Positions 36,770-44,846 of a stretch of DNA of 64,000 nt are shown here, one piece after another. Below the pieces are notes generated by a model, which was not told the origin of the DNA, made no database searches, and saw nothing but the letters and a program-made list of their open reading frames with translations. The stretch spans positions 826,501 to 890,500 of the forward strand of contig NZ_JAPYZZ010000001.1 of assembly GCF_027460065.1 (NCBI RefSeq), written 5' to 3'. The first letter of the stretch is position 1, and every line of letters starts with the position of its first letter. This DNA comes from Martinezella rhizogenes (GTDB taxonomy: Bacteria > Pseudomonadota > Alphaproteobacteria > Rhizobiales > Rhizobiaceae). The position numbers and the translations under genes were made by a program.

Positions 36770-37756
36770 ATGCATATCGCAATCATCGGCGCCGCAGGCA
36801 TGGTTGGCCGCAAGCTGACGCAGCGTCTCGTCAAGGATGGATCGCTCGGCGGCAAGCCGGTCGAGAAGTTCACGCTCATCGACGTGTTCCAGCCTGAAGC
36901 TCCCGCCGGTTTTTCCGGCGCGGTCGATGCGCGCGCGGCCGATCTCTCGGCGCCCGGCGAAGCCGAAAAGCTGGTCGAAGCCCGTCCCGATGTCATCTTC
37001 CACCTTGCCGCCATCGTTTCCGGCGAAGCTGAGCTGGATTTCGACAAGGGTTACCGCATCAATCTTGATGGCACGCGTTATCTCTTCGACGCCATCCGCC
37101 TTGCCAATGGCAAGGATGGCTACAAGCCGCGCGTGGTGTTCACCTCGTCGATCGCCGTTTTCGGTGCGCCGCTTCCCTATCCGATCCCGGATGAATTCCA
37201 CACCACGCCGCTGACCAGCTACGGCACGCAGAAGGCGATCTGCGAGTTGCTGCTCTCCGATTACAGCCGCCGCGGGTTCTTCGACGGTATCGGCATCCGC
37301 CTTCCCACCATCTGCATTCGTCCCGGCAAGCCGAACGCGGCTGCTTCCGGCTTCTTCTCCAATATCCTGCGTGAGCCGCTGGTTGGCCAGGAAGCGGTTC
37401 TGCCGGTGCCGGAAAGCATTCGCCACTGGCACGCCTCGCCGCGTTCCGCCGTCGGTTTTCTTCTCCATGGTGCAACGATCGACGTGGAAAAGGTCGGCCC
37501 GCGCCGCAACCTGTCGATGCCCGGCCTCAGCGCCACCGTTGGCGAACAGATCGAGGCGCTGCGCAAGGTGGCCGGTGAAAAGGCCGTTGCCCTCATCCGC
37601 TGCGAGCCGAACGAGATGATCATGCGCATGTGCGAAGGCTGGGCGCCCGGTTTCGAAGCCAAGCGCGCCCGGGAACTGGGCTTTACGGCCGAGAGTTCGT
37701 TTGAAGAAATCATTCAGGTTCATATCGAGGACGAGCTGGGAGGTTCACTGAAATGA
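36770..37756 (+). CDS. DenD-like NAD-dependent sugar-acid dehydrogenase (extended SDR)
   Basis: A 328-residue extended short-chain dehydrogenase/epimerase-like protein. The NAD motif is IAIIGAAGMVGRKLTQRLV at 3-21; the active-site triad is Ser in VVFTSSIAVFG (about 125) and the Tyr-x-x-x-Lys pair in TSYGTQKAICE (about 150). Strong resemblance in the opening and in RPGKPNAAASGFFSNILREP to D-erythronate dehydrogenase (DenD), recalled rather than aligned. DenD pathways also need a DUF1537 kinase, an isomerase and an aldolase, none of which is here, so the substrate may differ. It ends in a 4-bp ATGA overlap with the next gene. Confidence 0.85.
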   Translation: MHIAIIGAAGMVGRKLTQRLVKDGSLGGKPVEKFTLIDVFQPEAPAGFSGAVDARAADLSAPGEAEKLVEARPDVIFHLAAIVSGEAELDFDKGYRINLDGTRYLFDAIRLANGKDGYKPRVVFTSSIAVFGAPLPYPIPDEFHTTPLTSYGTQKAICELLLSDYSRRGFFDGIGIRLPTICIRPGKPNAAASGFFSNILREPLVGQEAVLPVPESIRHWHASPRSAVGFLLHGATIDVEKVGPRRNLSMPGLSATVGEQIEALRKVAGEKAVALIRCEPNEMIMRMCEGWAPGFEAKRARELGFTAESSFEEIIQVHIEDELGGSLK

Positions 37757-38655
37757 GTGTTGGCGGGGAGGAGAAGAAGCGGTCTGTCGCCTTTATCGGC
37801 ACGGGCCTGATGGGTGGGCCGATGGCCCGGCGTCTGCTGGGTGCCGGCTTTTCGGTAAAGGTCTGGAACCGCAGCGTCGATAAGGCGCAGGCGCTGGTTG
37901 CCGATGGTGCTGTTCTGGCGACCTCTCCGGTGGAAGCCGCCAAGGGTGCCGATATCGTCATCACCATGCTGAGCGACGGCAATGCCGTGGGCGAAGTGCT
38001 GTTTGAGGCGGGCGTGGCCGAAGCGCTGGCAAAGGGTGCTGTCGTGATCGACAGCAGCTCGATTGCACCGCCGATTGCGCGCGACCATTCCTCGCGGCTT
38101 GAAGCGCTCGGCATTCATCATGTTGATGCGCCGGTTTCCGGCGGTGTGCCCGGCGCAACGGCCGGCACGCTCGCCATCATGGCGGGTGGGGACGAGGCAC
38201 TGATTGCGGGTCTCGCAGATGTCTTCGCGCCGATGGGCAGGCTGACCTACGTTGGCCCTTCGGGCGCGGGCCAGCTCTGCAAGCTCGCCAACCAGCAGAT
38301 CGTCGCCATCACCATCGGTGCGGTTGCCGAGGCAATGATGCTGGTGGAAGCGGGCGGCGCCTCCCGTGAAGGGTTCCGCAATGCCATACGCGGCGGTTTT
38401 GCCGAAAGCCGGATCCTGGAACTGCATGGCGAGCGCATGGTGAAGCGCAATTTCGTGCCGGGCGGTCCGTCCAAGTTCCAGCTCAAGGATTTGAATGGTG
38501 TATTGGCGACGGCCAGGGATCTTGCTCTCACCCTGCCGCTCACCCAGCAGGTCACGCGGGAATTTGATGATTTCGTCGGTGATGGCGGGGCCGATATCGA
38601 TCATAGCGGCATCCTGCTTTACCTCGAAAAACTCAACAATCGTGAACAGGGCTGA
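37753..38655 (+). CDS. NAD(P)-dependent beta-hydroxyacid dehydrogenase (3-hydroxyisobutyrate dehydrogenase family)
   Basis: A 300-residue protein of the GarR/GlxR/3-HIBDH family. The Rossmann motif is VAFIGTGLMGGPMARRLLGAG at 12-32; substrate-binding DAPVSGGVPGATAGTLAIM is near 125-143 and the catalytic lysine is in GAGQLCKLANQQ (about 175). Family members reduce tartronate semialdehyde or oxidise L-threonate, 3-hydroxyisobutyrate and similar beta-hydroxyacids. It overlaps the DenD-like gene by 4 bp and is 9 bp ahead of the dehydratase gene, so it belongs to the same operon. Exact substrate not decided by sequence. Confidence 0.88.
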   Translation: MSVGGEEKKRSVAFIGTGLMGGPMARRLLGAGFSVKVWNRSVDKAQALVADGAVLATSPVEAAKGADIVITMLSDGNAVGEVLFEAGVAEALAKGAVVIDSSSIAPPIARDHSSRLEALGIHHVDAPVSGGVPGATAGTLAIMAGGDEALIAGLADVFAPMGRLTYVGPSGAGQLCKLANQQIVAITIGAVAEAMMLVEAGGASREGFRNAIRGGFAESRILELHGERMVKRNFVPGGPSKFQLKDLNGVLATARDLALTLPLTQQVTREFDDFVGDGGADIDHSGILLYLEKLNNREQG

Positions 38656-38664
38656 GGCGGGCCG

Positions 38665-40449
38665 ATGAGCGACGACAAGACACCCATGCGCCGCCTGCGA
38701 TCGCAGGACTGGTTCGATAACCCCGATCATCTCGACATGACGGCGCTCTATCTGGAGCGCTTCATGAATTACGGCGTGACGCCGGAAGAGCTGCGTTCCG
38801 GCAAGCCGGTGATCGGCATTGCGCAGAGCGGCAGCGATCTCACGCCCTGCAACCGGGTCCATGTGGAACTGGTCAAGCGGGTGCGGGACGGCATCCGCGA
38901 TGCGGGCGGCATACCGATCGAGTTTCCGACCCATCCTATGTTCGAAAACTGCAAGCGCCCGACTGCGGCGCTGGACCGTAATCTCGCTTATCTCAGCCTC
39001 GTGGAAGTGCTTTACGGCTATCCGCTCGATGGTGTCGTTCTGACAACCGGCTGCGACAAGACCACGCCTTCGGCGCTGATGGCGGCGAGTACGGTCGATA
39101 TTCCCGCTATCGTGCTTTCCGGCGGGCCAATGCTCGACGGGTATCATGACGGTGATCTGGTCGGTTCCGGCACCGTCATCTGGCGCATGCGCCGCAAATA
39201 TGGTGCAGGCGAAATCACCCGCGAGGAGTTTTTGCAGGCGGCGCTGGAATCGGCTCCGTCGGTCGGCCATTGCAACACCATGGGTACGGCCTCTACCATG
39301 AATGCCATGGCGGAAGCGCTCGGCATGTCGCTGACCGGTTGCGGAGCGATCCCCGCCGCCTATCGCGAGCGCGGCCAGATGGCCTATCGCACCGGCCGTC
39401 GTGCCGTCGAACTGGTTGTCGAGAATATCAAGCCTTCCGACATCATGACACGCGAGGCGTTTTTGAACGCGATCCGCGTCAACTCGGCGATTGGCGGTTC
39501 CACCAACGCGCAGCCGCATCTGGCGGCGATGGCGAAACATGCCGGTGTCGAGCTTCGCGAAGAGGATTGGCAGGTCCACGGCTATGACATTCCGCTGCTG
39601 GCCAATGTGCAGCCGGCGGGAAAATGGCTGGGCGAAAAATATCACCGCGCCGGCGGCACGCCTGCCATCATGTGGGAACTTCTGAAGGCCGGGAAACTCG
39701 ACGGAAGCTGTCCGACCGTGACCGGCAAGACCATGGCGGAAAATCTGGACGGGCGTGAATCGACCGACCGCGACGTGATCCTGCCCTATGACAGTCCGCT
39801 CAAGGAGCGGGCAGGTTTCCTTGTTCTCAAGGGTAATCTTTTCGATTTCGCCATCATGAAGACAAGCGTGATCTCTGCGGAGTTTCGCCAGCGTTATCTG
39901 AGCGAGTCGGGTCGCGAGGGGATATTTGAGGGCAAGTGCGTCGTATTCGATGGTTCGGAGGATTATCACGCCCGTATCAACGATCCCTTACTTGATATTG
40001 ACGAGCGCACCATCCTCGTCATTCGTGGCGCAGGGCCGCTTGGCTGGCCGGGTTCGGCAGAGGTCGTCAACATGCAGCCGCCGGATGCGCTTCTGAAAAA
40101 AGGCATTACCAGCCTGCCGACGATCGGCGACGGTCGGCAGTCGGGAACGGCGGATAGCCCGTCGATCCTCAATGCTTCCCCGGAAAGTGCGGCGGGTGGC
40201 GGGCTGGCATGGCTGCGCACCGGCGATGTGATCCGCATCGACTTCAACAATGGTGAGTGCAACGCGCTGGTGCCGCAAGCGGAGCTTGATGCCCGCAAGG
40301 CCGACGGCATTCCCGCCGTGCCCGCGGATGCAACGCCCTGGCAACGCATCTATCGTCAATCGGTGACCCAGCTTTCCGATGGCGCCGTGTTGGAAGGGGC
40401 TGCAGATTTCCGCCGGATTGCCGAAAAAATGCCCCGGCACAATCATTGA
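38665..40449 (+). CDS. IlvD/Edd-family sugar-acid dehydratase (pentonate dehydratase-like)
   Basis: A 594-residue Fe-S dehydratase. Candidate cluster cysteines are Cys62 ([10 protein letters not shown]), Cys130 (TTGCDKTTP, with the Lys132 that is carbamylated in the family) and Cys203 ([19 protein letters not shown]). The [19 protein letters not shown] opening and the overall pattern resemble D-xylonate and L-arabinonate dehydratases (Caulobacter XylD, rhizobial arabonate dehydratase) rather than IlvD itself. The enzyme would turn an aldonate into a 2-keto-3-deoxy acid. Last gene of the plus-strand arm, followed by a strong terminator. Calling it branched-chain dihydroxyacid dehydratase would be wrong given the context. 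Confidence 0.9.
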   Translation: MSDDKTPMRRLRSQDWFDNPDHLDMTALYLERFMNYGVTPEELRSGKPVIGIAQSGSDLTPCNRVHVELVKRVRDGIRDAGGIPIEFPTHPMFENCKRPTAALDRNLAYLSLVEVLYGYPLDGVVLTTGCDKTTPSALMAASTVDIPAIVLSGGPMLDGYHDGDLVGSGTVIWRMRRKYGAGEITREEFLQAALESAPSVGHCNTMGTASTMNAMAEALGMSLTGCGAIPAAYRERGQMAYRTGRRAVELVVENIKPSDIMTREAFLNAIRVNSAIGGSTNAQPHLAAMAKHAGVELREEDWQVHGYDIPLLANVQPAGKWLGEKYHRAGGTPAIMWELLKAGKLDGSCPTVTGKTMAENLDGRESTDRDVILPYDSPLKERAGFLVLKGNLFDFAIMKTSVISAEFRQRYLSESGREGIFEGKCVVFDGSEDYHARINDPLLDIDERTILVIRGAGPLGWPGSAEVVNMQPPDALLKKGITSLPTIGDGRQSGTADSPSILNASPESAAGGGLAWLRTGDVIRIDFNNGECNALVPQAELDARKADGIPAVPADATPWQRIYRQSVTQLSDGAVLEGAADFRRIAEKMPRHNH

Positions 40450-40460
40450 CCGAAGAGGAC

Positions 40461-40489
40461 AAAATCCCCGGCCAAGGCCGGGGATTTTT
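40461..40489 (+). terminator. Rho-independent terminator of the sugar-acid plus-strand operon
   Basis: AAAATCCCCGGCC and GGCCGGGGATTTT pair around AA, followed by TCTTTT, 12 bases after the dehydratase stop. Confidence 0.92.
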
Positions 40490-40574
40490 CTTTTGGAGGC
40501 AGTTTCGCATTTGATCACGACCTCCTAATGTAACGCAAGATTCCGCATTATATCCGCTTACCGGGGGGCAGGGC

Positions 40575-41549
40575 ATGACAGATATTTCGATGATCGAGGC
40601 GGCGCGTGTGCGCATCGGCAACCATGCGGTGCGAACACCGCTGCTCGCATCGCCTTTTCTGGACGAGATTGCCGGGCGAAAGCTGTTCGTGAAGGCGGAA
40701 TGCCTGCAAAGGACGGGATCCTTCAAGTTTCGTGGCGGCTGGTCGGCGGTATCCGGCCTGCCGGCGGATGTGCGTGCCAAGGGTGTGATCGCCTTTTCCT
40801 CCGGCAACCATGCACAGGGCGTGGCGCTCGCCGCCCGCCTGCACGGTATTCCCGCCGTCATCATCATGCCTTCGGATGCGCCGAAGATCAAAATCGACAA
40901 TACCCGCTCCTATGGCGCCGAGGTGGTGCTTTATGACCGGGCGAATGAAGACCGTGACGCCATTGGCAACCGGTTGTCGAGCGACCGCGGTCTGACCCTG
41001 ATCAGGCCTTACGATGAACCGCTGGTGATTGCGGGGCAGGGGACTGTCGGGCTGGAAATCGCTGAGCAGGGCGCCGAACTCGGTATCGGTACTGCCGAGG
41101 TTCTGGTGCCTTGCGGCGGTGGCGGGCTTACCTCCGGCATCTCTCTTGCACTCGATGCGAAGGCGCAAAATTATAGGGTCAGGACGTCAGAACCGGAGCG
41201 TTTCGATGATGTGGCGCGCTCCCTTGCGGCGGGCAAGATCGAGCGGAATGCGACGACATCGGGTTCGATCTGTGATGCAATCGTCACGCCGCAGCCTGGC
41301 AATATCACCTTTCCCATCATGGCAGGGCTTTGTGGGAAAGGTATCGCCGTCAGCGACGAGGAAGCGCTGCGGGCGATGGTTCTCGCCTTCAACAGGCTGA
41401 AGGTCGTTATCGAGCCGGGTGGTGCTGTTGCGCTTGCCGCAGCGCTGTTTCATGGCAAGGAACTGGAAAGCGAAACCGTGATTGCGGTTGCCTCCGGCGG
41501 CAATGTCGATCCCGGGATCATGGCCGACGCTCTGTCACGCTTCGGCTGA
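40575..41549 (+). CDS. Threonine/serine dehydratase-like PLP enzyme
   Basis: A 324-residue fold-type II PLP enzyme. The PLP lysine is in TGSFKFRGGWSAV (about Lys51), the SSGNHAQGVALAAR loop binds substrate carboxylate, and VPCGGGGLTSG is the phosphate-binding glycine loop; EPGGAVALAAAL near the end is typical of the threonine dehydratase/serine racemase/3-hydroxyaspartate ammonia-lyase group. There is no ACT regulatory domain, so it is catabolic-type rather than IlvA. Its own promoter lies after the strong terminator of the sugar-acid operon. It could make a keto acid from a hydroxy amino acid; the precise substrate is open. Confidence 0.88.
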   Translation: MTDISMIEAARVRIGNHAVRTPLLASPFLDEIAGRKLFVKAECLQRTGSFKFRGGWSAVSGLPADVRAKGVIAFSSGNHAQGVALAARLHGIPAVIIMPSDAPKIKIDNTRSYGAEVVLYDRANEDRDAIGNRLSSDRGLTLIRPYDEPLVIAGQGTVGLEIAEQGAELGIGTAEVLVPCGGGGLTSGISLALDAKAQNYRVRTSEPERFDDVARSLAAGKIERNATTSGSICDAIVTPQPGNITFPIMAGLCGKGIAVSDEEALRAMVLAFNRLKVVIEPGGAVALAAALFHGKELESETVIAVASGGNVDPGIMADALSRFG

Positions 41550-41551
41550 CA

Positions 41552-42655
41552 TCAGGCCTCTAACTGTGCGGCGATGTCGCCGGCAATCGCCAGCGAGGCG
41601 GTCAAACCGGGGCTTTCGATGCCGAACAGATTGACGAGGCCGGGAAGACCATGGGTTTCCGGTCCATCGATGCGAAAATCCATGGCCGGTTCGTCCGGTC
41701 CGGAAATCTTCGGGCGGATACCGGAATAGGCCGGGGTCAGCGCGTGTTCCGGCAGGCCCGGCCAATAACGCCTTATGGCGTCGCCGAAACCCTCCATGCG
41801 GCGGGGATCAACGGCATAGTCGATGGTATCAACCCATTCCACATCCGGCCCGAACCGGGCCTGACCGGCGAGATCCAGCGTCAGGTGCACACCGAGGCCG
41901 TGGGTGTGCGGTGCAGGATAGATCAACCGCGAAAAAGGCGATTTACCTGTCAGCGAGAAATAGCTGCCTTTGGCGAAACGCGCCTGCGGGATCGCCTCTG
42001 ACGGCAGTCCCTCTATCATGGCCGCCACCATCGGCGCGACGAGCCCGGCGGAATTGACGAGCAGCCGGCATGTAAGGCTGACAGGTTCTTTTCCGCCGAC
42101 ATGAACCCGGAAACCGTCGCCGATCGCTTCCGCCCGTTCGAACGGCGCGTTGAGGGCAAGTGCCGCGCCATGGTCTTGCGCTTCGCCAAGCAGCGACAGC
42201 ATGTATCCGTGGCTGTCGATAATGCCCGTCGAGGGTGAGAGCAGGGCTGAGCTGCAGGCAAGGGCAGGCTCGAGTGAAAGCGCGTATCGTTGGTCGATCA
42301 GCTCCAGATCGTCGCAGCCATTGGCTTCGCCCTTTGCGCTGAGGGCAGCGAGCAGGGGCGTTTCATCCTCGCTGGTGGCGACGATGAGTTTGCCGCAACG
42401 GCGGTGCGCAACGCCGTGGCTCTCGCAAAAGGCATAGAGCCGCTCCTTACCCTCGACACAGAGCCTCGCCTTGAGGCTGCCGGCTGGGTAATAGAGGCCC
42501 GCATGGATGACCTCGCTATTGCGGGACGAGGTGGCCGAACCGAATTCCTTCTCACTTTCCAGAATGATGACGGAGAAGCCGCGCATCGACAATTCGCGGG
42601 CTGTCGCAAGCCCGATCACGCCCGCTCCGATGATGATGGCGTCGATGTCAGTCAT
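41552..42655 (-). CDS. FAD-dependent oxidoreductase, L-2-hydroxyglutarate oxidase (LhgO)-like
   Basis: A 367-residue DAO-superfamily flavoenzyme. The FAD motif [20 protein letters not shown] is at 7-26, then [24 protein letters not shown], a stretch characteristic of L-2-hydroxyglutarate dehydrogenase/oxidase with the conserved HAGxYY, and [19 protein letters not shown]. The [21 protein letters not shown]-terminal segment completes the FAD site. It may oxidise L-2-hydroxyglutarate or a related 2-hydroxyacid to the keto acid. It converges on the dehydratase-like gene with a gap of two bases, so neither has a separate terminator. Confidence 0.86.
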   Translation of the reverse strand: MTDIDAIIIGAGVIGLATARELSMRGFSVIILESEKEFGSATSSRNSEVIHAGLYYPAGSLKARLCVEGKERLYAFCESHGVAHRRCGKLIVATSEDETPLLAALSAKGEANGCDDLELIDQRYALSLEPALACSSALLSPSTGIIDSHGYMLSLLGEAQDHGAALALNAPFERAEAIGDGFRVHVGGKEPVSLTCRLLVNSAGLVAPMVAAMIEGLPSEAIPQARFAKGSYFSLTGKSPFSRLIYPAPHTHGLGVHLTLDLAGQARFGPDVEWVDTIDYAVDPRRMEGFGDAIRRYWPGLPEHALTPAYSGIRPKISGPDEPAMDFRIDGPETHGLPGLVNLFGIESPGLTASLAIAGDIAAQLEA

Positions 42656-42881
42656 ATCTTCCTGTCCACGGAAGAGCCGTTTGAACCAACTCCCTCCCGC
42701 CGCGTTAATCGTCCGCGATGGGTAGATTGATGCTTGTTGGGAGGCAAGTGGCGACCCCTATTTTTCCCAATTGGCACTTCTTATGGAATTTTATCTCTAC
42801 TGAAACAGTGGGGAATAAAGCTATTCTCTAGCCTAGATGAGCAATGCCCGTTTGAAGGGCCGAGCAGGAAGGGAGTGTACA

Positions 42882-43025
42882 ATGTCTTATTCCAAGGCAG
42901 GAAAAGTAAAAGACTTTGTTTCGCAGCCCCAGTCGCCGCGCAACTGGAGAGATTCGCTTCATGCGGCTCTTGTCGGCGTGTGCGTGGCTTTTGTCGCCGC
43001 CGTCATATTCGGTCTCGTTCCCTGA
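42882..43025 (+). CDS. Small single-helix membrane protein (47 aa), unknown function
   Basis: A 47-residue ORF starting MSYSKAGKVKDFVSQPQSP, with a single hydrophobic helix (LHAALVGVCVAFVAAVIFGLV) at the C-terminus. It has a GGGAGT ribosome-binding site, a possible promoter TTGGCA-N17-TCTCTA upstream, and a strong terminator right after the stop, which is a complete transcription unit for a very small gene. An in-frame start at 42837 would add 15 basic residues and is less well supported. I do not recognise the family. Basic cytoplasmic N-terminus plus one helix suggests a membrane-anchored small protein. Confidence 0.7.
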   Translation: MSYSKAGKVKDFVSQPQSPRNWRDSLHAALVGVCVAFVAAVIFGLVP

Positions 43026-43055
43026 TCCTCCCGAATTTTCAGGTAACTTGAGAAT

Positions 43056-43086
43056 AAAGGCCGGTCGCTCCTCCGACCGGCCTTTT
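43056..43086. terminator. Bidirectional terminator after the 47-aa gene
   Basis: AAAGGCCGGTCG and CGACCGGCCTTT pair around CTCCTC; it separates the small gene from the convergent M20 hydrolase gene. Confidence 0.88.
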
Positions 43087-43091
43087 CATAT

Positions 43092-44273
43092 TTATCGCGC
43101 CTTCAGATAATCCTCTGCCAGATCCACCCAGAAGGTGGTTCCGATCGGCAGAATCTCGTCGTTGAAATCGAATTTCGGATGGTGCAGCGGCGGATCGTTA
43201 TCGGTGCGCGCAGTACCGAGGAAGAAATAGCAACCCGGCCGCTTCTCCAGCATATAGGCGAAGTCTTCCGCGCCCATCGACGGGCGCTGCATCTCGGCCA
43301 CCTTTTCCGGCCCGGCAAAACGGCGGGCGAGATCGGTGACATAATCCGTTTCCGCCTTGTGATTGACGGTTGCGTTATAACCGCGCTCATAATCGATGGT
43401 GACGCTCATGCCGTAGCTTGCGGCCTGGCCTTCGGCGATGGCCCGGATACGCTTTTCCAGCTCGTCGCGCACGCCCGGATCGAAGGAGCGGATGGTCAGC
43501 AGCATCTCGGCCGTTTCTGGAATGACGTTGCTGGCTACGCCGGCATGGAATGCACCCACGGTGACGACGGCTGACAGTTGCGGATGGATGTTGCGGGATA
43601 CCACCGTCTGCAACGCCATTATGATGCTCGCGCCGGCAACGATGGGATCGGCCGCATCCTGCGGTTCGGCGCCGTGGCCGCCATAACCCTTGACGGTGAT
43701 CCTGCATTCGTCGACGGCGGCAAGGATCGGCCCGTCGCGCAGCACGAATTGTCCGAAAGGCAGGCCGGGATCATTATGCAGGGCAAAGACCGCATCGCAG
43801 GGAAAACGCTCGAACAGGCCGTCCTCGATCATGATGCGGGCGCCGCCGAAATTTTCCTCGGCCGGCTGGAAGATCAGATGCAGGGTGCCGTCGAAATTCC
43901 TGCGCTCTGCGATGATCGTCGCCGCTCCCAACAACATGGCCGTGTGGCCATCATGACCACACGCGTGCATGACGCCCTGATGGGTGCTGGCATAGTCAGC
44001 CCCGGTTTCCTCGTGGATCGGCAGTGCGTCGATGTCGGCTCGAATGCCGAGCGTGCGTGTGCTGTCACCATTTCGGAGCGTTGCGACGATGCCGGTTCCG
44101 GCGAGCCCGCGCGTCACCTCGTAGCCCATTTTCACGAGCTGTTCGGCAATGAAATCCGACGTCTTGAATTCCGAAAGACCGATCTCGGGGTGACGGTGCA
44201 GATGGCGGCGGATCGCCACCACGTCAGGCATATGGTTGGCAAAGGAGGCAATGTTTGCGGTCTGTCTGGTCAT
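43092..44273 (-). CDS. M20-family amidohydrolase (hippurate hydrolase-like)
   Basis: A 393-residue zinc-dependent amidohydrolase of the M20D/HipO group. Metal and catalytic motifs are in order: GIRADIDALPIHEETGADYA near 75-95, MHACGHDGHTAMLLGAA near 105 (zinc histidines), QPAEENFGGARIMIEDG near 138 with the catalytic Glu, and the dimerisation domain with GGHGAEPQDAADPIV. Members remove acyl groups from N-acyl amino acids or hydrolyse indole-amino-acid conjugates. It starts at an ATG at 44273 and is monocistronic. The natural substrate cannot be told. Confidence 0.92.
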   Translation of the reverse strand: MTRQTANIASFANHMPDVVAIRRHLHRHPEIGLSEFKTSDFIAEQLVKMGYEVTRGLAGTGIVATLRNGDSTRTLGIRADIDALPIHEETGADYASTHQGVMHACGHDGHTAMLLGAATIIAERRNFDGTLHLIFQPAEENFGGARIMIEDGLFERFPCDAVFALHNDPGLPFGQFVLRDGPILAAVDECRITVKGYGGHGAEPQDAADPIVAGASIIMALQTVVSRNIHPQLSAVVTVGAFHAGVASNVIPETAEMLLTIRSFDPGVRDELEKRIRAIAEGQAASYGMSVTIDYERGYNATVNHKAETDYVTDLARRFAGPEKVAEMQRPSMGAEDFAYMLEKRPGCYFFLGTARTDNDPPLHHPKFDFNDEILPIGTTFWVDLAEDYLKAR

Positions 44274-44846
44274 TTTCGAAGTCCCTGGTTACGCCGCTTT
44301 TTTCCAGCGTCTTTTGCAAATGGCATAGCAGCATAAGGGCGTGCATGTAAGAGGTGTTGCCGGAGCCGGAAGCCCTTGAAATTCAGCGCTTGCATCGCAT
44401 CGCCACAGGTGGCATGGAACTATTGATGTCCTGGGGCATTAGCTCCTTTCGGATGTAGCGCAGGCTCTATCGGCCTCGCGTTGCCCTTCAGGTGTCAAAG
44501 GGGGACTATCGGACGTTGCGCCAACAATTTTCGCCGTGGGGGAAGGTGAGAAATCCGGTGGGAACGGCTTTGCCGGGCCGAAGGACAAAATTTTCCTGTC
44601 GTCGAAACCCCGTTGTTCGCACCAATCCCCGGCTTTGCAGGGATATGCGACGGACTGCGCCGCCAAATGCCATGCCGGAGGATATTCACCGTTTGACGAT
44701 CCGCTTCCTGCGGCGGCTCTGCCGGTTCACCGAAGGTTCAGGATAAGTCATAAATATAGCGTGGCCCGATTTCGTGCGCGTTCCCGCCGTGAACGAAATG
44801 CCGGTCAAGTCGAACAAGTTTCCATACAGTTCAGAATACGAGCCCG
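44274..44846. other. 573-bp upstream region of chvB
   Basis: This gap separates the divergent M20 hydrolase and chvB genes. Open frames in it are short, lack ribosome-binding sites and show no codon bias. It should hold the chvB promoter and leader; I see no strong hairpin with a T-run and no clear consensus promoter. The AT-rich patch near 44746-44760 (ATAAGTCATAAATATAGC) is the likeliest promoter area. Confidence 0.4.

Noticed and set aside
38665-40449. Calling the IlvD/Edd protein a branched-chain dihydroxyacid dehydratase
   Set aside because: The [18 protein letters not shown] opening and the sugar-acid neighbours fit the aldonate-dehydratase branch instead.
44439-44746. Overlapping short frames upstream of chvB
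   Set aside because: No ribosome-binding site, no domain, no codon bias.
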